In this document: in pieces, positions 1 through 7,674 of the stretch | Position numbering within the stretch: position 1 is the first letter of the stretch | Layout of the letters: each line of letters begins with the position of its first letter | Source of the DNA: Bacteroidota bacterium | GTDB taxonomy: Bacteria > Bacteroidota > Bacteroidia > Cytophagales > Cyclobacteriaceae | Length of the DNA: 13,080 bases | Assembly (NCBI GenBank): GCA_003242315.1 | Contig: QGUY01000098.1 | Coordinates: 1 to 13,080, forward strand | Direction: 5' to 3' | Notes under the pieces: generated by a model | Databases searched by the model: none | What the model was told of the DNA's origin: nothing | The model's input: the letters and a program-made list of their open reading frames with translations, nothing else | Program-made: the position numbers and the translations under genes

Positions 1-894
1 ATGCTTGTGAACACCAATGTTTCCAAGGGTTACGCCCTTCCATCCACATTGTTCGATGAGCCAGCCCGCGGGCACTTTGGTTAGTCCACCTTCACCAGGA
101 AACGTTGGTACGTGTTCAGCCTTACTTCGAATGAATGCAAGGGTGTCTGCATCAACGGATGGATTCTTAAAGAAACTTCCTGCGTTACCGATCGTCGCGG
201 GATCAGGAAGCTTGCTCCTCCGAATGGAAATGACCGCCTCGCTGACGTCCCTTACCCCAGGTGAGGTCACTCCATGTCGTGCGAGTGTCTCCTTAATCGC
301 ACCATACGAGGTGTTTATAACATGATTCCTCCGGGTCAATCTTAAAGTAACACTTGATATGAAGTGCCGTCCCTTGAATTCGTTCTTGAATACACTCTCC
401 CGGTACCCGAATGCACATTCTGCATTGGAAAACCGCTTTGTCTCGCCCGTCGTCATGTCGATCGCGTCAACATAGACGATGGTCTCGCGGATTTCCACCC
501 CATAAGCTCCAATATTCTGCATCGGCGCAGCGCCAACCGTGCCGGGTATAAGCGACAGGTTTTCCACACCTCCCCAGTCGCGTTCCACTGCATAGCGAAC
601 GAAGCCATGCCATTCCTCACCGGACCCGACCTGCAACGTCACTGTGTCGTCATCCTCACCAACGACGTTAATCCCTTTGATCTCGTTCTTGATGACAAGT
701 CCATCGAAGTCGCCTGTGAGCAGGATGTTACTGCCTCCGCCAAGAATCAGAATCCTGTTATTTCTGAATGCATCAGTGGCAATCAGGTCAACGAACTCCC
801 CCGGTGAACTGATGCGGACAAAAAGCCGAGCTTTGGCAGAAATGTGAAAAGTATTGTAAGGTAAAAGATCGACGTTGGCCTCGAAGTGCACCAT
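1..894 (-). CDS. murB: UDP-N-acetylmuramate dehydrogenase MurB (C-terminus cut by window edge)
   Basis: MurB is a cytoplasmic FAD enzyme that reduces UDP-GlcNAc-enolpyruvate to UDP-MurNAc with NADPH, the second committed step of peptidoglycan precursor synthesis. The frame is open from the ATG at 894 down to base 1, giving 298 visible residues. Visible motifs are NTF (14-16), the FAD-binding LGGGSN (51-56), IPGTVGAAPMQNIGAYG (116-132), FGYRES (162-167, containing the active-site Tyr/Arg pair) and GNAGSFFKNP (236-245, with the catalytic Ser at 240). The arrangement matches the E. coli-like type I enzyme of about 340 residues. Roughly 40 residues, including the expected C-terminal catalytic Glu, therefore lie outside the window. 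The gene lies 65 bases downstream of the lipoprotein gene on the same strand, so read-through from that operon is possible. No separate promoter or clear ribosome binding site is visible. The family assignment is firm. Confidence 0.95.
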   Translation of the reverse strand, partial: MVHFEANVDLLPYNTFHISAKARLFVRISSPGEFVDLIATDAFRNNRILILGGGSNILLTGDFDGLVIKNEIKGINVVGEDDDTVTLQVGSGEEWHGFVRYAVERDWGGVENLSLIPGTVGAAPMQNIGAYGVEIRETIVYVDAIDMTTGETKRFSNAECAFGYRESVFKNEFKGRHFISSVTLRLTRRNHVINTSYGAIKETLARHGVTSPGVRDVSEAVISIRRSKLPDPATIGNAGSFFKNPSVDADTLAFIRSKAEHVPTFPGEGGLTKVPAGWLIEQCGWKGVTLGNIGVHKH

Positions 895-959
895 GAACAC
901 AATTTGAACACGGCAAGGTGTAAAAAATGCCTGTATTGTCCAACGCCGGTAGGTCCGTG

Positions 960-2171
960 CTATCGCCGGACCTTCTCCGCCAACTCTTCCTTAGGCAACT
1001 TGAAGAGGCAGATGCGAGGGAATCTTCCCGCGAGGTACGCAGTGCCACATACCAACAGCCCGTCGTCTTCGGTGGCTATCACCGACGCAACTTCGAAGGG
1101 ATTTGAAAAGCCCAGGTAATGCGAACCCAGCAGAGCACCCGTGGCTTCGTCATAAAACAGAAGGGCAATCTGTTTCGACCGGGTTTCACTCGCAAACACG
1201 AGGGTTTGCGTGCCGTCAATAGTCGTCCGGAGTATCTTTACGGTAGCATTAGGTACCAGCTCGGGAAGGGTGTTGCCGGGATAGTCCACCGATGAGGTGA
1301 TGGCATTCGGTGGCAGCACCACGTTCGGCAGCAGAAAATTGTCACCAAAGTTAAATCGTGCAGCCGCGAACTTTGTACTTACTATCGGCAACACCGCGCT
1401 AAAGCCTCCATCGTCATGCTGCCCCTGGACGACACCCATGGGTTCTTCGCTGTTAAGGTCTGTAAATACCAGGGAGAACGTGTAGTTGTAGAACCCGTTA
1501 AAGAAGTAGGCGCCGCCTGGTATGCGACCCGTTTGGAATGGAAACTTTTTTCCACCGCCGATAAAGTGGTTGATAATGGGCTCTTCCACTTCGTCGCCTA
1601 CGCCAATGTCATAGCCCTGGGAGGCGGTAACGACGCCATCAGGTCGTACCAGCGATAACACAGACAGTTTTTCCATATGGTCGTAACTCAACAGGAGAAA
1701 CTCATTCCCTTGAAGCGATGCGGCGGCGGGGTAGGTGAGTCCCGCCTGCAGGGGATTGACCGCAATGTCTTCCAGGTTCTCGCTGACGCGCACAAGATGA
1801 GTCTGCACGGTCAACTCATCCATACAAAAAAAGTAATGATTTCCGTCGGCAACCATTAATTCGCCTACCGGATTTACATACTGGACATCCAGTTCCTGTG
1901 CAGCTTCAAACTCTCCGCGGGAATTTACCTTCATGAGGTAAATTCCAGTAAAGTGCGACTCGGGCAGGCGCCGTTTTGCTAATACGAGATAACCACCGTC
2001 CGTTGTCTGGGCAACATCTATCGGTATGATACTCTCATTGAAACGGTTGTCATCGTAGAGCCTGGCGAACTTTTCTTCTTCCAGTTCCGGGGTGGTCTCC
2101 TCAACACAGGAAGTGAAGAACATCACCAGTACCGGGAGGAGCCACAAGGTTAGCAGGAATCTCCTGTACAT
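960..2171 (-). CDS. Putative lipoprotein with propeller-like repeats, function unknown
   Basis: This is a 403-residue protein with no recognised enzymatic motif. I chose the ATG at 2171 because it begins a classic lipoprotein signal: positive residues YRR (2-4), a hydrophobic core (5-18) and a lipobox FTSC with Cys22. An in-frame start at 2213 would add 14 charged residues before the signal and overlap the upstream gene. After Cys22 comes an acidic linker (EETTPELEEE). Residues 56-85 (TTDGGYLVLAKR... then IYLMKVNSRG) and 366-391 (TEDDGLLVCGT... then ICLFKLPK) resemble the DGGY-type blades seen in Bacteroidota propeller-like proteins. A fold with several divergent blades is thus an inference. 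The start is 7 bases after the stop of the beta-barrel gene, so it probably belongs to the same operon, and its product probably sits on the outer membrane. Binding or scaffold roles are possible but not shown. Confidence 0.8.
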   Translation of the reverse strand: MYRRFLLTLWLLPVLVMFFTSCVEETTPELEEEKFARLYDDNRFNESIIPIDVAQTTDGGYLVLAKRRLPESHFTGIYLMKVNSRGEFEAAQELDVQYVNPVGELMVADGNHYFFCMDELTVQTHLVRVSENLEDIAVNPLQAGLTYPAAASLQGNEFLLLSYDHMEKLSVLSLVRPDGVVTASQGYDIGVGDEVEEPIINHFIGGGKKFPFQTGRIPGGAYFFNGFYNYTFSLVFTDLNSEEPMGVVQGQHDDGGFSAVLPIVSTKFAAARFNFGDNFLLPNVVLPPNAITSSVDYPGNTLPELVPNATVKILRTTIDGTQTLVFASETRSKQIALLFYDEATGALLGSHYLGFSNPFEVASVIATEDDGLLVCGTAYLAGRFPRICLFKLPKEELAEKVRR

Positions 2172-2178
2172 AATTTTC

Positions 2179-3090
2179 TTACTTATTGTCAACGGCCTTA
2201 TACGCATTTCCAAGAAAACGTAGCGGGAATACGCACCCCACTGAAATTACGATGTTGTCCATCGTCATGTCATCCATGGCGTCGCCGACGCCGGCAAGGC
2301 GATCATTGCCATATCTGTTTGCGGGAGAAACAATGTTGGTCAGCCCGTATCGATAGGATATATCCAAACTCAGGCGAATATTTCCCTGATGATAGTGAGC
2401 CCCCACGCCGCCCATGAGTCCGTAAAAGGCCGGCGCAAACAAATCTTTGGCTCCAACGATGATGGGATCACCTGAAAACTCGTGTTCACCTCCGGAAGCA
2501 TAATCAGTACCGGAAATTGTGACTTCCTTACCTGCATTAATGAGCAGTGCAGCGAAAGCTCCTGCCTGAATAAAGGGACGCAAGCGCGTGGCAGTAATAT
2601 CGTAACGCACGAGCAAGGGTATCACCAGGTGTTCTGTCTTCTGTGTCTGCCGGTAATGAAGTTCAAGCGAGTGACCCGCGTTCTCCGGATCGCTCCAGGC
2701 GTAATAATTGGAATACACAAACCTGGAGCGACTGTACGTAGGCTGCAAACTCAGGGAAAGCTGTCGGAAGTAGAACGTTCCTTCCAGTGTTACCTGGGAT
2801 CCGTAGCTCTTGAAGTCCTCGTACTCCTTGAGCGCGTCCGCAATAGGGTAGTTGGCCGGTGACACTCCTGAGAAATGCTTTGTCACGATGGCCTTCGTGA
2901 GATTAGTCCCCCCTTTGAGTCCCAGCCACCATTGTTTTTCCAGGAACTTGTTTTCCTCACGCTGCATGCGGTCCTTCGTCATATACGAGACGCGGTTCTT
3001 CTTTCTGCTCCCGCTTTTGTTACCGCCGGGCTGACTGAATGCGGAGGTCAGGGAGAAGGACACCAGGGCGATGAGCAACAATCCTTTCAT
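2179..3090 (-). CDS. Outer-membrane beta-barrel protein, PorT-like
   Basis: This 303-residue protein has a Sec signal peptide (1-20: basic start, hydrophobic core, cleavage near SAFSQ). A strongly basic, polar segment follows (22-52, with SRKKNR). From about residue 54 on it alternates polar and aromatic or hydrophobic residues in strand-like blocks, for example WWLGLKGGTNL (54-64), LSLSLQPTYSRSRFVYS (111-127), LVIPLLVRYDI (155-165) and IRLSLDISYRYGL (238-250). It ends in a strand-like ISVGCVFPL. This pattern is typical of the small 8- to 10-stranded outer-membrane barrels (PorT or OmpA-like barrel families) that are abundant in Bacteroidota. It has no OmpA peptidoglycan-binding domain. It starts 4 bases after the DUF1501 stop and ends 7 bases before the lipoprotein start, so it probably works with these neighbours. 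Specific function is unknown. Confidence 0.82.
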   Translation of the reverse strand: MKGLLLIALVSFSLTSAFSQPGGNKSGSRKKNRVSYMTKDRMQREENKFLEKQWWLGLKGGTNLTKAIVTKHFSGVSPANYPIADALKEYEDFKSYGSQVTLEGTFYFRQLSLSLQPTYSRSRFVYSNYYAWSDPENAGHSLELHYRQTQKTEHLVIPLLVRYDITATRLRPFIQAGAFAALLINAGKEVTISGTDYASGGEHEFSGDPIIVGAKDLFAPAFYGLMGGVGAHYHQGNIRLSLDISYRYGLTNIVSPANRYGNDRLAGVGDAMDDMTMDNIVISVGCVFPLRFLGNAYKAVDNK

Positions 3091-3094
3091 GGCG

Positions 3095-4786
3095 TTACTT
3101 TATGATGACAAGTTTCTTGGCTTCATTGTAAAACCCTGCCCGCATGCGGTACACGTATGTTCCGGCGGGAACACCCTCAAGACTCACCTCAACCCGGTGT
3201 TCTCCGGGATTGTAGACACCATTGATCACTTCGCGTACTCTGGCACCCATACTGTCGAAGAGTTCAACGGTGACATTGCCGGAGTGATTGATCCGAAAGT
3301 GAATAGTGGTCTTCTCCCGGGCGGGGTTAGGGTAACATCCCTCGAGGATGAGTCGGGCACCAATAAAATCATCGACGCTCGTGATAGTCTGGGAGGCGAG
3401 TGGTAGTGGCTCATAGAATCCGTTACCATCTTCCTTTGGACCATCGATGAAATTCTTGAAGAAGATGTCGGCATTGATGCGGTCTTCGTCGATGAGCATC
3501 CAGTCTTTGAGCAGGTTCGCGTATACCTGGCGATAGTCGTACTGCATCGCCACATTTGCCTGATTCATGTCGGGCACCACCCCCACAACGCCGGGTTTGA
3601 CTCCTTTACCGAAGATGAAGATCGGTCCACCCGTACCGTGGTCAGTACCGTAGCTGCCGTTGGAATAAATGCGGCGTCCGAATTCTGAGGTGGTTACCGT
3701 CAGTACGCGATCTTCCAGCCCTTTTTGTCTCAAGTCTTCCTGGAAAGCCTGCATGGCCGTCGAGATGTGGTACATCAATGCCGCGTGAACGCCCATGGTC
3801 GGGTCGTAGCTTTCAACCTGCTCGGCGTGCGTGTCAAAGCCGCCAATCTTTACCAGGAACACTTTCGTTTTGCATCCACCGTCAAGCAGGCGTGCAATGA
3901 GTTTCAATTGTGGTGTAAGCGGATTGCGTTTACTGCCTGCCGGTGCGTTGTATGGATACGTTTCAGGATACGTGACCGTGCTCTCCCTTCCGGCGAGGTA
4001 TACATTGTAAAGGCGTTCGGCGTAGTCTTCCGATTTATCCTCGAGTTGCAATATCCAGTTGAGTTCCTGCCAGTAAGGCGACGGGTTTAAAATTTCCGGT
4101 GGAAATCCACGTCTGTCGATATCAACATCGTCAAAGCCTTCCAGCGTGTCTACCAGTTCAAAAAAGCGCGCAGGGTTGTCGATTGAAATCGAAGCCGGGA
4201 TATTGCCATCCTGATGGAATATCAATGACACGTCACTTCCCATTTCAATTGCGAGCGGATCAGGCATGGAGGCATTGGGAAAGTCATCGGGGTACGTTTC
4301 CGGCTGGAATTCCTGCTGGAGGTAACGTCCGAGCCATCCTGATCCGTAGTAATCATCTGCGCCGCCTCCCATGAACCATATGTCGCGGCCTCTGAAGTGG
4401 GAACCATTATTGTTCTTATAGCTCACGCCCTGTACAAAAGCCATGCGTCCCTGGTCGTACATGGCTTTCATCGACTGCATGGCAGGATGCAAGCCAACCT
4501 GGGCTTCTGTGGGTAACGTGCTGTCGAGCGGGATGACTTTCTTCCTTGGGATGGCAATGTTCGCACGCCTCGCATAGTAAAGGTCGTACGCGTCCAATGG
4601 AATCAGACTGTTGAGGCCGTCATTACCCCCGTGCAGCTGAAGGATGATCAGTACGCGGTCGTTGGTGCTCTGCTCTGCCAACTTGGACAACGGATTATCA
4701 GCCATCAGCTTGATGGGTATGTTCGCGATCGTGAAGGGAACACTGATCGCGACGGGAAGCTTCTTGAGGAAATTTCTTCTCTTCAT
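3095..4786 (-). CDS. DUF1501 protein with Tat-like signal and T9SS C-terminal sorting domain
   Basis: This 563-residue protein belongs to the DUF1501 family, related in fold to sulfatases and alkaline phosphatases. The N-terminus carries a twin-arginine motif, KRRNFLKK (2-9), followed by a moderately hydrophobic stretch (10-29). Family motifs are QLHGGNDGLN (50-59), GSHFRGRDIW (128-137), IGGFDTHAEQ (314-323), TSEFGRR (366-372) and GTDHGTGG (380-387). Their Asp, His and Glu residues are the likely metal ligands by analogy with the superfamily. Residues about 483-563 form a type A T9SS sorting domain: YPNP (485-488), a beta-sandwich with VELFDSMG (507-514), PAGTYVYRM (540-548) and the terminal KLVIIK. 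The protein is therefore predicted to cross the inner membrane by Tat or Sec and reach the cell surface by T9SS. It lies 11 bases after the DUF1800 gene, its usual genomic partner. The substrate of the DUF1501 family is unknown. Confidence 0.93.
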   Translation of the reverse strand: MKRRNFLKKLPVAISVPFTIANIPIKLMADNPLSKLAEQSTNDRVLIILQLHGGNDGLNSLIPLDAYDLYYARRANIAIPRKKVIPLDSTLPTEAQVGLHPAMQSMKAMYDQGRMAFVQGVSYKNNNGSHFRGRDIWFMGGGADDYYGSGWLGRYLQQEFQPETYPDDFPNASMPDPLAIEMGSDVSLIFHQDGNIPASISIDNPARFFELVDTLEGFDDVDIDRRGFPPEILNPSPYWQELNWILQLEDKSEDYAERLYNVYLAGRESTVTYPETYPYNAPAGSKRNPLTPQLKLIARLLDGGCKTKVFLVKIGGFDTHAEQVESYDPTMGVHAALMYHISTAMQAFQEDLRQKGLEDRVLTVTTSEFGRRIYSNGSYGTDHGTGGPIFIFGKGVKPGVVGVVPDMNQANVAMQYDYRQVYANLLKDWMLIDEDRINADIFFKNFIDGPKEDGNGFYEPLPLASQTITSVDDFIGARLILEGCYPNPAREKTTIHFRINHSGNVTVELFDSMGARVREVINGVYNPGEHRVEVSLEGVPAGTYVYRMRAGFYNEAKKLVIIK

Positions 4787-4797
4787 AGCGCAGGGGT

Positions 4798-6576
4798 TTA
4801 CGCAAGCTGATACTCGGGCGACTGCATCATGGCGTTCAAAAGGTTCTCGAGCTGTCCGCGAACGGTATCCATGTTACTCTGCGTGTTCCAGTTCGAAGTC
4901 CAGTTAGCCTCTTCCGTTCCCGGTGGATAGATGTCCGACAGAAAGGCCCGCAGAAAGTAGTTCATACGCTCTGCGGTAATGGTAGCGTTGTCGTCTAGAT
5001 CCGGATCAAAAGTCAGGTTGTCGGTAACCGGCAGAATGTATCGCGCAAGTTCAATGACGAGTGAGCGGGCGTCGGCGATGGTGGCGTTGGGGAACGTCGA
5101 CGTGAAGAAGTCTACAGCCTGCACCTTTAACATGCCAGGCTCTGTGATATTGACCAACGATCGAATGAAATCGTAGCGACGCGTGAGGTAGTTGACGGTA
5201 ATCCAGCTTCGGTGATAAACCGGATATTGACAGTACGCATCGTAACCGGAGACATCAAAGGGTTCGTAGAACGACATACCCATGTTATTGATCTGGTCGA
5301 CAATCATCCCCGTGACTTCATAGAACTGGGAAGGGGAAGACATGTCGGGAATGGGTACGTTCATGAACCGCAGCGTTCCTGTCACCAGATCGAGCGGTGA
5401 CTTGATAATCGCTCCGAAGTTGTCGTCGCCAAGCCCGGCGGCAGCCTCATAGAAATGTTGACTGCGCAGCAGGTTTTCCACAACGGGTTGGATCTTGTAA
5501 CCGCTGGAAACGAAGACGTCTGCCATTTCGGAGATTACGGACGACTCGATGGCATTGGCGCTGACAGGATCGTGGGGAGCAAAGACAAAGAAGCGATAGA
5601 TCTTGCGACATATGTGACGCGCCGTTTCAGGCTGCGCATAGATCATCTCGATGAGTTGGCTGATTTCATCCAGGGCGCTCGCCTCTGTCGGATTTCCTCC
5701 GTTAAGTAGCGCTGGGTCTGGTTGAATTGTGGCATTGCCGAATCGGTCGCTAAAGACTTTCGGACCGTTATCGTGTGCGCTCGCATTGTTGACCGACCCC
5801 CTCACGCGACCCCTCGGCAGGTTCGTGTCCGGATCTATCGTGGAAAAGTCTTCATCGAATTCCCATCCGGATAACACGCGGGCCGCCTCGCGGACATCTT
5901 CTTCGCGATACACGACATAGTCCCCTTCGCCGGTACCCGGAGGCAATGCACCTTCGAGTCCACGCCCAATGCTGTATAGCTCGAGAAGTTCGCGGGCATA
6001 ATTCTCGTTAGGCTGACCTTTCACGTTCAGGTTTCCGTCGAGAAGGCGAAGCATCGCATTATCAACGCTGATCTTTTTCGTCAGTGTCTTGAAGTTTACT
6101 TCCGGGTCAGCGTTCATTGCGTCCAGCGCGAACAGGCGGAAGAGTTGGTTTTGAAAATAAAGTGCCCGGCTGCTGTTGATCTTGCTTTGGATGGCTGTGA
6201 AATGAGTATGCAGGAAAAACACCATCTTTTCACGGGCTGACCACGCCAATGCCTGCGATGGCGCCACACCGACAGCGAGCATTTGCCCGATAAACCAGCG
6301 TTTGAAATATTCCTGCAGCTCTTCGTCACTACTGTTCGCGTTGGTGACGCCAGTTGTTACCCATTCAGTGTTTGTTGCGGGATCTACGGGAGGCGCAGGG
6401 TCAGGCAGTGTTTGCCGGAAAAGTTGTGCAATCGCCTGCGCCGGAGTCAGTGCAGCAAAATTGTCGATATCCTGACGCGTGGCGCCAAACGTGGCACGAC
6501 GCAGCAGGTGGGCCGCGCGCTTCACGCCCAAGGGGCCGGTATACTCAGGAAGAGGCATGTTTAGGGGTTTTGGCAT
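4798..6576 (-). CDS. DUF1800 family protein
   Basis: This 592-residue protein shows the conserved DUF1800 blocks: RAAHLLRRATFG (20-31), EKMVFFLHTHF (116-126), NENYARELLELYSIG (190-204), EEDVREAARVLSGW (225-238), RHICRKIYRFFV (320-331) and the end block LLNAMMQSPEYQLA (579-592). No biochemical function is established for the family. It is typically encoded next to DUF1501 genes, as here, where the DUF1501 start is 11 bases downstream. I see no signal peptide or membrane segment: the first 19 residues are short and proline-rich and run straight into the domain. The ATG at 6576 is used because an in-frame TAG lies upstream; M7 (6558) is an alternative that also gives no signal peptide. The likely partner DUF1501 protein has an export signal, so co-export as a complex is a possible explanation. 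This gene is the first of the inferred minus-strand operon. Confidence 0.92.
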   Translation of the reverse strand: MPKPLNMPLPEYTGPLGVKRAAHLLRRATFGATRQDIDNFAALTPAQAIAQLFRQTLPDPAPPVDPATNTEWVTTGVTNANSSDEELQEYFKRWFIGQMLAVGVAPSQALAWSAREKMVFFLHTHFTAIQSKINSSRALYFQNQLFRLFALDAMNADPEVNFKTLTKKISVDNAMLRLLDGNLNVKGQPNENYARELLELYSIGRGLEGALPPGTGEGDYVVYREEDVREAARVLSGWEFDEDFSTIDPDTNLPRGRVRGSVNNASAHDNGPKVFSDRFGNATIQPDPALLNGGNPTEASALDEISQLIEMIYAQPETARHICRKIYRFFVFAPHDPVSANAIESSVISEMADVFVSSGYKIQPVVENLLRSQHFYEAAAGLGDDNFGAIIKSPLDLVTGTLRFMNVPIPDMSSPSQFYEVTGMIVDQINNMGMSFYEPFDVSGYDAYCQYPVYHRSWITVNYLTRRYDFIRSLVNITEPGMLKVQAVDFFTSTFPNATIADARSLVIELARYILPVTDNLTFDPDLDDNATITAERMNYFLRAFLSDIYPPGTEEANWTSNWNTQSNMDTVRGQLENLLNAMMQSPEYQLA

Positions 6577-6744
6577 CCATGCAGCATAGCGCTACACGGC
6601 ACCGCTATATATGATGATTCCAGCATTTTTGAGGTGGTTCGGGAGACGAACTGCATTAGGGGACGGTTATTGATAATATTTCGCCTTTGACGCCGGGGTT
6701 ACCGTGAATTGTGCTTTTTCTATGATTACATTCGTCGAAAGATT
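6577..6744. promoter_or_regulatory. Divergent intergenic region between DUF1800 operon and HMG-CoA lyase gene
   Basis: These 168 bases must hold the promoters for both divergent transcription units. I see a palindrome TAGCGCTA at 6587-6594, close to the DUF1800 start, and a perfect 5-bp dyad GTTCG-N5-CGAAC at 6637-6651 that could be an operator or a small hairpin. An AT-rich stretch lies at 6668-6682. I did not find a clean TAnnTTTG box in either direction; TACATTCG at 6727-6734 is one mismatch away but lies too close to the ATG at 6745 to be convincing. The role is inferred from position only. Confidence 0.4.
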
Positions 6745-7596
6745 ATGAAGATTATCGAATGTCCACGGGATGCCATGCAGGGCATTGAGTCGTTTATCCC
6801 AACGGCCTCAAAGATTGCCTATATTAACCAGCTGCTGAAGGTGGGTTTTGACGAAATTGACTTCGGGAGCTTTGTTTCGCCAAAGCACGTCCCGCAAATG
6901 CGCGACACGGCCGAGGTCGTTAGCGGTCTCAATTGGAAGCAAAGCCGCAGCAAGCTGCTGGCCATCGTGGCCAACGTCCGCGGTGCAAAAGACGCATGCG
7001 CATTCGATGCCATATCACGGATAGGCTATCCGATGTCGATTTCGGAGACATTTCAAAAGCGTAATACCAACAAATCCATCTCCGATTCCCTGAATGAACT
7101 CGATCAGATCGGAGAGATCGCTGCCGCCAATGGAAAAGATCTTGTGGTCTACATCAGCATGGGGTTTGGCAATCCGTACGGCGATCCATATGATAGTGAT
7201 ATCGTCCTCCAGTTTACAGGAATCCTTGTGGCCATGGGTGCCGCTGTCGTGTCGCTTGCAGACACCGTTGGAAAAGCTGATGTTGAGCAGGTCACAGATC
7301 TTTTTGCGGCAATTTCCAGGGAATATCCCAATGTCGAAATTGGCGCCCACCTGCATTCTACGCCTCACACCGCCGCTGCGAAGGTAGAAGCGGCCTATCG
7401 CGCAGGTTGCAGACGCTTTGACGGCGCTCTGATGGGATATGGCGGATGTCCCATGGCGGAAGACAAGCTGGTCGGTAACGTCGCAACGGAAACTATCATT
7501 GCGGTATTAGAGCAACACGGCGAGGAAACAGGCCTGGATAAGGAGCAGCTGGCTACGGCGCTTCGTATGGTACCTGAAATTTTCCCAAACCGCTGA
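6745..7596 (+). CDS. mvaB: Hydroxymethylglutaryl-CoA lyase (Bacteroidota type)
   Basis: This 283-residue cytoplasmic TIM-barrel enzyme of the HMGL-like family is predicted to cleave HMG-CoA to acetyl-CoA and acetoacetate, the last step of leucine degradation. The ATG at 6745 starts directly at the first beta strand (MKIIECPRD); a TTG start 36 bases earlier would add an implausible extension. Visible signatures are PRDAMQ (7-12, with the catalytic Arg8 and metal ligand Asp9), DFGSFVSPKHVPQM (39-52), HLH metal ligands at 202-204, GYGGCP (231-236, with catalytic Cys235) and GNVATE (244-249). Compared with the human enzyme, Asp39 replaces the Glu before SFVSP, and HLHST replaces HCHDT. These variants match my recollection of other Bacteroidota HMGLs, so I do not regard them as loss of function. 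It is divergent from the DUF1800 operon and 78 bases upstream of the TPR gene. The symbol follows the Pseudomonas lyase. Confidence 0.88.
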   Translation: MKIIECPRDAMQGIESFIPTASKIAYINQLLKVGFDEIDFGSFVSPKHVPQMRDTAEVVSGLNWKQSRSKLLAIVANVRGAKDACAFDAISRIGYPMSISETFQKRNTNKSISDSLNELDQIGEIAAANGKDLVVYISMGFGNPYGDPYDSDIVLQFTGILVAMGAAVVSLADTVGKADVEQVTDLFAAISREYPNVEIGAHLHSTPHTAAAKVEAAYRAGCRRFDGALMGYGGCPMAEDKLVGNVATETIIAVLEQHGEETGLDKEQLATALRMVPEIFPNR

Positions 7597-7609
7597 AAAT
7601 GTTACACCC

Positions 7610-7644
7610 TACCAATTCCTGCCGGAATAAGGGTTAAATTGGTA
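7610..7644. repeat. Imperfect inverted repeat between HMG-CoA lyase and TPR genes
   Basis: TACCAATT (7610-7617) and AATTGGTA (7637-7644) are perfect 8-base arms separated by 19 bases. ACCCT (7606-7610) and AGGGT (7630-7634) form a second, mutually exclusive pairing. The structure lies 13 bases after the lyase stop and 30 bases before the TPR start. A T-rich tract (7650-7655) follows, so it could be a weak terminator or a regulatory dyad. The arms are AT-rich and the loop is long, so neither role is certain. Confidence 0.3.
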
Positions 7645-7674
7645 TACTACTTTTTAGCATACCGTTTTCGACAG

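Noticed and set aside
364..807. Plus-strand open frame of 147 codons in the murB region
   Set aside because: The minus strand is uninterrupted murB with FAD and active-site motifs through this stretch.
2172..2213. Earlier start for the lipoprotein gene
   Set aside because: It would overlap the barrel gene and place 14 residues before an otherwise textbook lipoprotein signal.
6745..7596. HMG-CoA lyase thought inactive because of Asp39 and HLHST
   Set aside because: Arg8, Asp9, the HxH pair, Cys235 and the GN..TE block are kept, and the same variants fit the Bacteroidota subgroup as I know it.
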